A stretch of 50,879 nt of DNA from CAZCZZ01 sp964503335 (GTDB lineage: Bacteria > Verrucomicrobiota > Kiritimatiellia > CAIVKH01). Numbering within the stretch: position 1 is the stretch's first letter; the number at the start of each line of letters is the position of its first letter. Both the position numbers and the translations under genes were made by a program. Shown piece by piece: positions 1 to 6,828 of the stretch. The notes below the pieces were generated by a model, which was not told the DNA's origin, did not search any database, and saw nothing but the letters and a program-made list of their open reading frames with translations. Location: positions 1 to 50,879 of the forward strand of contig CAZCZZ010000027.1 in assembly GCA_964503335.1 (NCBI GenBank), written 5' to 3'.

Positions 1-341
1 GGAATCGCAAACGCATTCGCGCCATCCGCGTCCATGACCATGAGGCGGTAATCGAGCTTCCGGATCGACTCGCCTTCGAGGAGTTTGTCGAGGATGACTT
101 GTGCCCGGTCCAGCGTCCCGGTTTCACCGCCCTCCGACATCAGTCCTCCGGCTCCCGAAAGCTTCCGCTCCCAGGAATCCGGAATCCGCGCCCCGACGAA
201 AGTTCCAAGAAGTCCGGTAAGCCACCACACGGCGGCCAGGAAGAGCAGGACCATCACCGCCGTCTCGACCTGCTCCTTCCACGACCGCTTTCCTATGGAA
301 ATATCCGCCGTCTGCTCCGGAATCTTGGGCGTGAACTGCAT
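1..341 (-). CDS. M48-family metallopeptidase, N-terminal fragment (runs off left edge)
   Basis: The minus strand reads from an ATG at 341 to the window edge (about 113 residues). After a basic N-terminus there is one hydrophobic segment (TAVMVLLFLAAVWWLTGLLG, about residues 29-48), then a soluble part ending in MDADGANAFAIP. The motif N-A-F-A-(I/L/V)-P-G-G just before the edge is typical of M48 zinc peptidases and precedes the HExxH helix, which lies outside the window. The visible part therefore fits a membrane-anchored M48 protease (BepA/LoiP/HtpX-like). It lies 72 bp downstream of the propeller gene on the same strand. A second, complete M48 protease lies at 14925-16091. The family call rests on a short motif and cannot be confirmed without the active site. 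Confidence 0.6.
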   Translation of the reverse strand, partial: MQFTPKIPEQTADISIGKRSWKEQVETAVMVLLFLAAVWWLTGLLGTFVGARIPDSWERKLSGAGGLMSEGGETGTLDRAQVILDKLLEGESIRKLDYRLMVMDADGANAFAI

Positions 342-413
342 GCCCGGAAGACTGCGCGAAGAGTCATTCCGGGTCAAACGGACAGTCGGCTTTCAGGATG
401 ATGCGCGTCGGCG

Positions 414-2582
414 CTACTTGATCGTCAGCACGTAGTCTTTGCCACCGTTGTTGTCCCAGCGAGCCGTGCCGTAGGCGTCATCGATCATCACGGCGTAGCG
501 AATGGTTGTTCCTGCTGCGAATTTGCCGAGGTTTGCATTCCACCAGTCGTTGTTGCCGTTCGTGCCGGCTTTGTTCAGCGGCTTGGATTGCCAGACCTGG
601 CCGTTCGTCGTGTAGACGACCATGCCCGACGTGCCGCCGCCCTTTTGAAACGATTCACAGTTTACCCAGATGGTGTCGCTCGCCGTGGCCTGTCCCGCGG
701 CCGGCCAGTTGTAGGTGTTGCCAACCCAGTAAACAGGGATGGGGTAGCTGACCGTGAAGCTGTAGTTCTGGCCGTTCATGCTGTCCCATGTGTACTTACC
801 TGCGCTGTCGATCACCGCGACGGCGTAACGGACCTGCGTTCCGCCCTTGAACATTCCGATCGGCGCATGCCATGCGTCGTTGTTTCCGTGCTTGCCTGCG
901 TACGACAGGTTGACGGACTTCCACGCCCCGCCGTTTGCGCTGTACACCACGGCGGCCCGCTCGCCGGAGCCCTGCTTCCAGGATTCCGTATTGATCCACA
1001 CCACTTCGTTCGATTCGATCTGGCCCGCGGGTGGCCAGTTGTGTGTGTTGCCAACCCATGACACGGATTCCGCGATGCCTTCGCCCGCCTCGATAATCAC
1101 CGGGGCCAGCCGCGGCGCATTCACGCCGTAAGCGGGCTGGCGATCGACGCCGATCAGGAGTCGATCGCCGACGTCCACAACGCCGCTGACGGTGTCGCGT
1201 TCATCCGCCGTGGTCGCGGGATAAGGCCGCGAAAAGCGCGGGCCGAAGGTGGCTCCGCCATTCGAGGAGACGAAGTACGAGTAGTTCGAACTGTTGTAGC
1301 CCGTGGTCGGGAAAACAACGGTCACGAGCGAGCCCGGGCCGCAGCTGAGGTGCGCGCCGTACGCCGTCTCGTTGTAGGTCCCGAAGATCGATGACTCGAT
1401 CCAGTTCGCTCCGTCCCGACGGAAGAGGACCATGTCGGTATAGGAATTCTTGAGTGCGATGAGCAGGCGGCCATCACCCGCGGCAAGGCGCGTGAGGACG
1501 GGCTGTGTCCGTCCGATTTCAAACGTCTTCAGCGCGAGCTTGGTCCAGTTCGTCAGATCGCTGCTGCGCGCAACGTGGAGTGTTCCGTTGCCCGACGCCC
1601 GCTCGTTCCGACGGTCATGCACATACACAACGACAAACGAGGAGCCATCCTGCACGCACTGCAGATTCCCAACGCTGGCGAAATACGTGTCCGACGTGAG
1701 CGAATCAATGCGCACGGGCGCTGCCCACGACGACCCGTTGTCATGGCTGACCATGGCCACGACTTCTGACGCTTTCGTGGAGCCGAAGAGCTCCGACTTG
1801 CCGTAGACGAGCACGTAGTCCGACGTGCCGTAGCCGAGGATGAACACGCTGCTGACACCAGTCGGCACGGGGACGTTCAACGTCGCGAACGTAGATCCGC
1901 CATCGAGGCTGCGCTTGAACACGGTGCCGCTGGAGAACGTGCTGTGCCATGTGATGATGCTCTGCCCGTTGATGGCGATCTGTGAAGAGTAGGTGTTTGT
2001 CGAGGAGTCCACGGACCGCGGCGTCGACCAGTCGGTTCCTGTCAGCGTCCGGTAGAATATCCCGTTGGTGCCACGACTCACGGCGTGCACGACATCCCCG
2101 CGACTGATCCATGCAGCGAGATCCTGCGAACCGTCTCCGAGTCCGAACTCACCGCGGAACTTCAGGGGGGAAATGGGGGCCTTGGCCGTGAAGGCGTAGT
2201 TGCTGCCGCCGTTGTTGTCATAGATGACGTTCGACGCGCCGTCCTGAAATCCACGGAACCAGTACTTCACCACGCTGCCGCTGGGAAACACCTTCACCGG
2301 GTCGATCGCGCACTCCCACAAGGAGTTCCCGTTGACGTTGCCCTTGTACGTCATATCGAGCTCGTCATAGACCTGACCGCCCGACGACGAAGGATACTGA
2401 AGGCCCACTTTCGCGCGGAGCCCGGCGTAATCCTGGTTCATCATCACCGTGAACACGCCCGGATTCCCGCCGTCGTGCCGCGTGTATGCGCCATAGACCC
2501 CCATCCACGTGGGGAAGGCGGAAACAACGGGTGCCCAAAACGATGCAAACGTGACGATCAGCAATCCAAAGAACCGGCGCAT
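414..2582 (-). CDS. Exported Asp-box beta-propeller protein with three CBM25-like modules
   Basis: 722 residues with a signal peptide (MRRFFGLLIVTFASFWAPVVSA). Residues about 25-135 form a first carbohydrate-binding-like module ending in YDNNGGSNYAFT. Residues about 136-500 form a sialidase-like propeller with Asp-box motifs such as SLDGGSTF, SHDNGSSW and SSNGGATF. Residues about 508-613 and 616-722 are two tandem modules, each beginning WVGNT.NWP and ending in WDxxxGxxY (WDNNGGKDY in the last), which resembles starch-binding CBM25/26. I see no clear sialidase FRIP motif, so enzymatic activity is doubtful; binding or display on alpha-glucan is a plausible role. The start has a good Shine-Dalgarno (AGGAG, 5 bp upstream). 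A promoter with a palindromic operator lies directly upstream. Confidence 0.75.
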   Translation of the reverse strand: MRRFFGLLIVTFASFWAPVVSAFPTWMGVYGAYTRHDGGNPGVFTVMMNQDYAGLRAKVGLQYPSSSGGQVYDELDMTYKGNVNGNSLWECAIDPVKVFPSGSVVKYWFRGFQDGASNVIYDNNGGSNYAFTAKAPISPLKFRGEFGLGDGSQDLAAWISRGDVVHAVSRGTNGIFYRTLTGTDWSTPRSVDSSTNTYSSQIAINGQSIITWHSTFSSGTVFKRSLDGGSTFATLNVPVPTGVSSVFILGYGTSDYVLVYGKSELFGSTKASEVVAMVSHDNGSSWAAPVRIDSLTSDTYFASVGNLQCVQDGSSFVVVYVHDRRNERASGNGTLHVARSSDLTNWTKLALKTFEIGRTQPVLTRLAAGDGRLLIALKNSYTDMVLFRRDGANWIESSIFGTYNETAYGAHLSCGPGSLVTVVFPTTGYNSSNYSYFVSSNGGATFGPRFSRPYPATTADERDTVSGVVDVGDRLLIGVDRQPAYGVNAPRLAPVIIEAGEGIAESVSWVGNTHNWPPAGQIESNEVVWINTESWKQGSGERAAVVYSANGGAWKSVNLSYAGKHGNNDAWHAPIGMFKGGTQVRYAVAVIDSAGKYTWDSMNGQNYSFTVSYPIPVYWVGNTYNWPAAGQATASDTIWVNCESFQKGGGTSGMVVYTTNGQVWQSKPLNKAGTNGNNDWWNANLGKFAAGTTIRYAVMIDDAYGTARWDNNGGKDYVLTIK

Positions 2583-2598
2583 GGTGACTCCTAACTGG

Positions 2599-2650
2599 GT
2601 GGGTAAAACGATTTACCCACAGCTAGACCATACGCGGCTCGGGCGGTCAA
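2599..2650 (-). promoter_or_regulatory. Promoter with LacI-type palindromic operator before the propeller gene
   Basis: On the minus strand a -35-like TTGACC (2650-2645) is followed 17 bp later by a weak -10-like TCTAGC (2627-2622). Immediately downstream lies a 9+9 bp perfect inverted repeat (2599-2607 and 2612-2620) around a central ACGA. Its core GTAAAACGATTTAC has the central CG and A/T-rich half-sites of LacI-family operators. The core matches 13 of 14 bases of a site in front of the CotH gene (6782-6795, opposite strand). The position just after the -10 suits repression. The palindrome is seen directly; the regulator family is inferred. Confidence 0.55.
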
Positions 2651-2709
2651 GCGGTTTTATGCGGAGGCGCGGTGTCGGGGTGTCGCTGGCCGACGCCCGA
2701 TCTCGCTTA

Positions 2710-3567
2710 TCAGGCCCGCCTGCTTCTGCGAAGTCGGCGAGCGGCGATGGCGGCGACCGCGATCAAGCCCAGCCCCATCGAGGAGGGTTCGGGAACCACG
2801 GCGATGCTGTTGAAGAAGACGTCGTTTTGTTCTGCGTTGCGGTCGTAGATACCGATCGTATCGACGGTGCCGGACAAGGTTCCGCTGAGGTTGTACGTCT
2901 GGCCACCCGGACCGAGCGTGGTGACATCAAGGTCGTAGGTCGTGGCGCTGGTGAGTGTGAAGATGACGTTGAGTCCGTTCTGGGTAAAGGGGATCCCTGT
3001 CGGTGTGCCCGAGGGCGTCACGACGTCGTAGACATGATACTCCGAAGCTCCGCCCTGGAAACCGAAGCCGAACACCCCGTTGATCCCGCCGAACGGGTTG
3101 ATCGGGTCGGGGAGAAGTCCGCCAAACGGGTTGAAGGAGAAACCAACCCAACCGCCGACGCGAGGCGGGTTGTTCGCGTTGAGGCTGCCCGACTGGATGC
3201 CGCCATGCTCCATCGAGACAAGGATGGACTGGCCAACGCTCAGCGAGCCGCCGGTCAGGGGCCGCACCGCGCCCGCAAGTTGCGGATCGTTTCCGCCCGA
3301 GCCACCTTCGTTCGCATACATGCCCCAAGCCTCGCCGGATGTGGCGATGTTGTTGAGATCCGCATTGCCACCGCCCGCGACAAAAAATCCTGCAGCGCCG
3401 TCAGGCTGAAGCGACGTCTGGAGCTCCCAAGCGCCAAACCCGGAGCCGCCGTTTGATCCATTGGTCCAGCCCGCATTGTAGGCCGTATCCGACGCATTGT
3501 CGGAAGCCACATTGGCCGCCATGGCGGACGATGAAAGAACGACGAAAAAAGCAATGAGTAAGCGCAT
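2710..3567 (-). CDS. PEP-CTERM sorted exported protein
   Basis: 285 residues from the ATG at 3567, chosen because it gives a clean signal peptide (MRLLIAFFVVLSSSAMA); an upstream in-frame ATG at 3600 would bury it. The mature part is rich in Gly, Asn, Ser and Thr with few charges and resembles cell-surface or matrix proteins. The C-terminus has the full PEP-CTERM signal: VPEPSS, a hydrophobic stretch (MGLGLIAVAAIAA), then an Arg-rich tail (RRLRRSRR). Proteins with this tail are cleaved by exosortase and usually exported with exopolysaccharide; no exosortase is in this window. It lies 127 bp upstream of the propeller gene on the same strand, but that gene has its own promoter. Confidence 0.85.
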   Translation of the reverse strand: MRLLIAFFVVLSSSAMAANVASDNASDTAYNAGWTNGSNGGSGFGAWELQTSLQPDGAAGFFVAGGGNADLNNIATSGEAWGMYANEGGSGGNDPQLAGAVRPLTGGSLSVGQSILVSMEHGGIQSGSLNANNPPRVGGWVGFSFNPFGGLLPDPINPFGGINGVFGFGFQGGASEYHVYDVVTPSGTPTGIPFTQNGLNVIFTLTSATTYDLDVTTLGPGGQTYNLSGTLSGTVDTIGIYDRNAEQNDVFFNSIAVVPEPSSMGLGLIAVAAIAARRLRRSRRA

Positions 3568-3615
3568 TAGAAACCCCCGGGTTCGCGGGCAAGATTCCAC
3601 GCATGGGAGCTTATG

Positions 3616-4959
3616 TCAAGGTGCCGACGTCGTGTGCCCTGCTCTCCCTGTTTCCGGAAGGAGGCGCGTCCAATAGAGCGCGGAAAGGAGGATCAGGATC
3701 GGGTCAACCGCCATGCGATAGCGTGTTTCCACCTGGGTAATCATATGGAGGCCCGTGACCGCAGCCACATAGAGGAGCATGGGCCAAAGCCCCCGCGGGC
3801 CGATTTCCCGAAAACACCGGCACACAAAAAGCGCGGCACCGAAAAGGAAGGGCAGCGTGAGAAGCGACAGCGCGATGACCGTGCGAAGCCGACTGGTGAG
3901 TCCGAATTCCCTGAGTTGCACCCAACCTTCGGCTCCCTCGAGATCTCCGCTGCCCCATGGGACGGGAACAGGGGAGTAGAACCCGATCAACTTCGCTGCG
4001 GCTCGCAGGACAAAGCCCGCGGGGTCCTTCGCGATGAAGTCCACGGCTGCACGACGCAGCGCCTGGTCGGCGGCGACTTCATCCTGCCCCTGCGGCGGCC
4101 ACGAGGTGATCACGCCTTCACGCACCAGCTTGCGTCCAATCCACGGGTTGTAGCTGCCCGCGTACACATACGGGTAGTAGGCAAAGAAGTCGGGGTTGTG
4201 TCCCTGATAACTCACCAGCCCGCCGTTGCTGGACGGGAAAAAGTGCACACCGCCGAAGTGGCGGATCTGGAAGAGATGCCATGGCCAGGTCAGGACGGCG
4301 AAGGTCAGGACGAAGGCGACGAACGAAGGTCCACCACGGCGCAAGCGCGTCGAGATGACAACGCGCAACAGACAACCGGCGCCGATTAGGAGAAGGGCGA
4401 TCGCCGTGGGCCGCGTGAGATACGCGAATGTCGCAAGCGCGGCCGCCAGCACGCTGCGCAGGATTCCCGCAGGCCTTCCCCCGGGCAATGCAAAGAGAAA
4501 CCCAAGCGAGAGGGCTAGATAGAGGGCCGTTTCGTGCAGTGCGAAGAATTCGAAGAGAAGCAGGACGTGACCCAGCAGCATCAGCGTTCCGGCGATCAGC
4601 GCTCGATCGTCGCCACCGGCCCGCCGCAGGAGGAGGAGAAAGAGAAGACAACTCGTCGCGCCAAGGCCGACGTGCACAACTGTGGCGTACGTTTTCCACG
4701 CCGACCCCCCAAGCGCGATGCAACCAGCGATGACGAAGGGATAGGCCGGGGGCCGGTGTGCCGTGGGCGCCCCCGTCTTCCGCGCATACGTGCCGTCCTT
4801 CACGATATGATTGGCGATGGTGATGTAGCTGCCGCTGCCGTGGCCCGGGTCGAGGACTTTTCCGCTGGCGTGTCGCTCGACGAGAGCAAGACTTAGTCCC
4901 GCGAAAAGCAGGACGAAGCAGAACACGAATATGCGATTCGATGGACGGGTCCCGGGCAT
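3616..4959 (-). CDS. GT-C fold membrane glycosyltransferase (PMT/ArnT-like)
   Basis: 447 residues from the ATG at 4959; an in-frame TTG at 5001 would add 14 polar residues and neither start has a clear Shine-Dalgarno. The protein has about ten hydrophobic segments. Between the first two, a periplasmic loop carries GSYITIANHIVKDGTYA followed by HRPPAYPF, the layout of GT39/GT83-type transferases that use polyprenyl-phosphate sugars. The later loop FFAYYPYVYAGSYNPWIGR and the ETRYRM motif near the end also recur in this family. Likely role: transfer of a sugar from an undecaprenyl-phosphate donor to a lipid, protein or glycan outside the inner membrane. Acceptor and donor cannot be read from the sequence. 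It is upstream of, and co-directional with, the PEP-CTERM gene (48 bp gap). Confidence 0.7.
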   Translation of the reverse strand: MPGTRPSNRIFVFCFVLLFAGLSLALVERHASGKVLDPGHGSGSYITIANHIVKDGTYARKTGAPTAHRPPAYPFVIAGCIALGGSAWKTYATVVHVGLGATSCLLFLLLLRRAGGDDRALIAGTLMLLGHVLLLFEFFALHETALYLALSLGFLFALPGGRPAGILRSVLAAALATFAYLTRPTAIALLLIGAGCLLRVVISTRLRRGGPSFVAFVLTFAVLTWPWHLFQIRHFGGVHFFPSSNGGLVSYQGHNPDFFAYYPYVYAGSYNPWIGRKLVREGVITSWPPQGQDEVAADQALRRAAVDFIAKDPAGFVLRAAAKLIGFYSPVPVPWGSGDLEGAEGWVQLREFGLTSRLRTVIALSLLTLPFLFGAALFVCRCFREIGPRGLWPMLLYVAAVTGLHMITQVETRYRMAVDPILILLSALYWTRLLPETGRAGHTTSAP

Positions 4960-5063
4960 GGCAACGAAAGGGTCGCGCCGATCCGAAAGCGACGCGAGCA
5001 AAACATGGAAGCCAGGAGGAAGTAGATCCTGACCGGGCAGGGGAATCCGTGTAGTATGCGTCT

Positions 5064-5819
5064 ATGAAGACGCTGGTCCTTTGTATCGTGGTCGCGCTAC
5101 CGATCCTGGCGATGGCGGAGATCCGGGTGGGCAGTTCGCGGGATGACGTCATCAAGGAGTTGGGCGCGCCGGTCGGGGAGATGGTCGTCAAGGGTGTGAC
5201 CATCATGACGTACGACGGTGGCGTCCTTGAATTGCGCAACGGGACGGTCGTCAGGATGGACGAAGACTTCCAGCGTCGCCGCATCCAGCGACAGCAGGAG
5301 CTTGCCTTCGCCGCGGAGCAACAGGCGAAGGGCCTGATGCTTTACGACGGCGCCTGGGTGACGAAAGCCGAGGCGGATTCGCTGGCTGCGGCGAAGGCGG
5401 GAGCCATCGCGGCGAAGAAGGCGAAGGAGGCGGAACACCAGAAGCAGCTCAAAGCCCTGGGGCCCCAGGGCGCGGGCCCCAATCGTTCCTACGACGCGAT
5501 CGCCGACATCCGACAGGAAGGCGCGGAGATCGATATCGCCGGCCTGGCCGTTCCCGGCCGCATCACCATCGTGGACTTCTATGCGGATTGGTGCGGTCCG
5601 TGCCGTGCGCTGACTCCCAAGCTGGAAGAGTTGGTTCTCGCCGACGCCGACCTGCGCTTGCGCAAGGTGGACATCGTGGACTGGGAGCGCCCCGTCGTCG
5701 CCCAGCACGGCATCACGAGCATCCCCCACGTGCGCGTACTTGACCGGAAGGGAAAACTCGTCGGGCAACCCACCTCGGATATCTACTGGGTCCGCGAGTT
5801 CGTGAAGCGGGCCAAGTAG
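5064..5819 (+). CDS. Exported thioredoxin-domain protein
   Basis: 251 residues with a signal peptide (MKTLVLCIVVALPILAMA). Residues about 19-65 form a small module (IRVGSSRDDVIKELGAPVG...LRNGTVVRMD) resembling the SmpA/OmlA-like fold. Then comes an Ala/Lys/Glu/Gln-rich helix or coiled coil (about 66-135). The thioredoxin domain (about 145-251) has the active site YADWCGPCRAL and the cis-Pro loop TSIPHVRV. A CGPC active site is more typical of reducing or general thioredoxins than of DsbA-like oxidases (CPHC). Likely a periplasmic or envelope thiol-disulfide reductant. It stands alone on the plus strand, with the YbjQ-like gene convergent 17 bp downstream. Confidence 0.85.
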   Translation: MKTLVLCIVVALPILAMAEIRVGSSRDDVIKELGAPVGEMVVKGVTIMTYDGGVLELRNGTVVRMDEDFQRRRIQRQQELAFAAEQQAKGLMLYDGAWVTKAEADSLAAAKAGAIAAKKAKEAEHQKQLKALGPQGAGPNRSYDAIADIRQEGAEIDIAGLAVPGRITIVDFYADWCGPCRALTPKLEELVLADADLRLRKVDIVDWERPVVAQHGITSIPHVRVLDRKGKLVGQPTSDIYWVREFVKRAK

Positions 5820-5836
5820 GTTTTCCTCGCCCTCGC

Positions 5837-6322
5837 CTAAGGAAGCGCCGGTGGCGTTGAACCCTGTGCCGGGCGATCAAAGATCAGCGCCGTGGAGTAG
5901 GCCAGGACTTCGACGGCTTTCGCGTGCTTCTTTTGTCCGTCGTTAATGGACGATGTCTGCAGGTGGACGTTGAAGAACATGTCGGCGTCCGGGGCAGATT
6001 CCTTCATGCGCAACACGGCTTCGCGGCGGGCGCGGTCGATGAGCGAGGAGTAGGATCTAACTTCGCCTCCGAAGATCTGGCGCAAGCCAGCCAGGAAGAC
6101 CTTGTAGTAATCGACGCTGATAACCGCCGTGCCGGTGACCAGCTGGCAGGATCGCACCGGCGGAAGCAGCGTCGCATTCTCCAGCGTCACCGCGGGCCTT
6201 CCGGCAAACTGCACCTCGCGCTCACGGATGCTCTTGAAGTGCGACGCTTCTCGCGCCCGGCCGACAAAGAATCCAAGGGCGAGAAGGACAAGGACGATGA
6301 TCAGTTGGATCAGCGCATCCAC
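5837..6322 (-). CDS. Membrane-anchored YbjQ/UPF0145-like protein
   Basis: 161 residues from a GTG at 6322, preceded by GGAG; this start lies 4 bp after the stop of the upstream YbjQ gene. It has one N-terminal membrane segment (ALIQLIIVLVLLALGFFVG), then a YbjQ-like core with LVTGTAVISVDYYKVFLAGLRQIFGGEVRSY, the R-x-EAVLRM helix and a final VEVLAYSTALIF strand. Compared with its neighbour it has gained the membrane anchor and lost the usual Ala-Asn-Ala-Val segment (here ADMFFNVHL). UPF0145 proteins form pentamers related to heavy-metal-binding domains; their function is poorly known. The two genes probably form an operon and may have arisen by duplication. Confidence 0.7.
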   Translation of the reverse strand: MDALIQLIIVLVLLALGFFVGRAREASHFKSIREREVQFAGRPAVTLENATLLPPVRSCQLVTGTAVISVDYYKVFLAGLRQIFGGEVRSYSSLIDRARREAVLRMKESAPDADMFFNVHLQTSSINDGQKKHAKAVEVLAYSTALIFDRPAQGSTPPALP

Positions 6323-6326
6323 GGCA

Positions 6327-6659
6327 TTACTCCAGGCGAACCGCGGTGCCGTAGGCCAGAATCTCCGCCGCGCCTTGCGCGACCGAGGTCGTTCCGAAAC
6401 GGACATTGATCACGGCGTTTGCGCCAAACTCACGTGCCTGCGCAACCATGCGCTCGACGGCCTCCTTGCGAGACTCCTCAAGCAGCTCCGTGTATCCCTT
6501 GAGCTCACCGCCGACGATGTTCTTCAAGCCCGCCATGAAGTCGCGGCCAAAATGCTTCGCGCGGATCGTGCTGCCGTGAACCAGCCCGTAGACCTCCGCT
6601 ATCGTGCGTCCCGGAACAGCCTCTACGTTGGTCAGAACCACACCATTAACTGACGTCAT
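6327..6659 (-). CDS. YbjQ/UPF0145 family protein
   Basis: 110 residues from the ATG at 6659, selected because a near-perfect Shine-Dalgarno (GGAGGT) lies 5 bp upstream. The sequence follows the family closely: an early T-x-V-P-G-R-T-I-AEVYGLV segment, GLKNIVGGELKGYTELL, the helix ESRKEAVERMVAQA, GANAVINVRFGTTSV and AEILAYGTAVRL at the end. Length is typical. Cytoplasmic, probably oligomeric; the biochemical role of the family is not settled. First gene of a two-gene operon with the membrane-anchored paralogue. Confidence 0.88.
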   Translation of the reverse strand: MTSVNGVVLTNVEAVPGRTIAEVYGLVHGSTIRAKHFGRDFMAGLKNIVGGELKGYTELLEESRKEAVERMVAQAREFGANAVINVRFGTTSVAQGAAEILAYGTAVRLE

Positions 6660-6746
6660 CACGCACCTCCCTGTGCGACAACGTGTAGCAGAACCCGCTA
6701 CAACCTCAACACAGAACACTCGAGCAACATTAACGCATTTCCAGTC

Positions 6747-6800
6747 GTTAAACCGGTTGACAAGTGCCAATTAGTCGGTTAGTCAATCGTTTTACCGATT
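6747..6800 (+). promoter_or_regulatory. Promoter of the CotH gene with two LacI-type operator-like palindromes
   Basis: A consensus -35 TTGACA (6757-6762) is followed 17 bp later by a weak -10-like TAGTCA (6780-6785). A palindrome-like site GTTAAACCGGTTGAC (6747-6761, with perfect AACCGGTT) overlaps the -35. A second site at 6782-6795 reads GTAAAACGATTGAC on the minus strand and overlaps the expected transcription start. The 12-mer GGTAAAACGATT of the second site also occurs in the palindrome before the propeller gene. Both sites have a central CG, as LacI-family operators do. The 5' UTR to the ATG at 6829 would be about 35-40 nt. Confidence 0.5.
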
Positions 6801-6828
6801 AGATTTGACGTCTTGAAGGGATGAGTTC

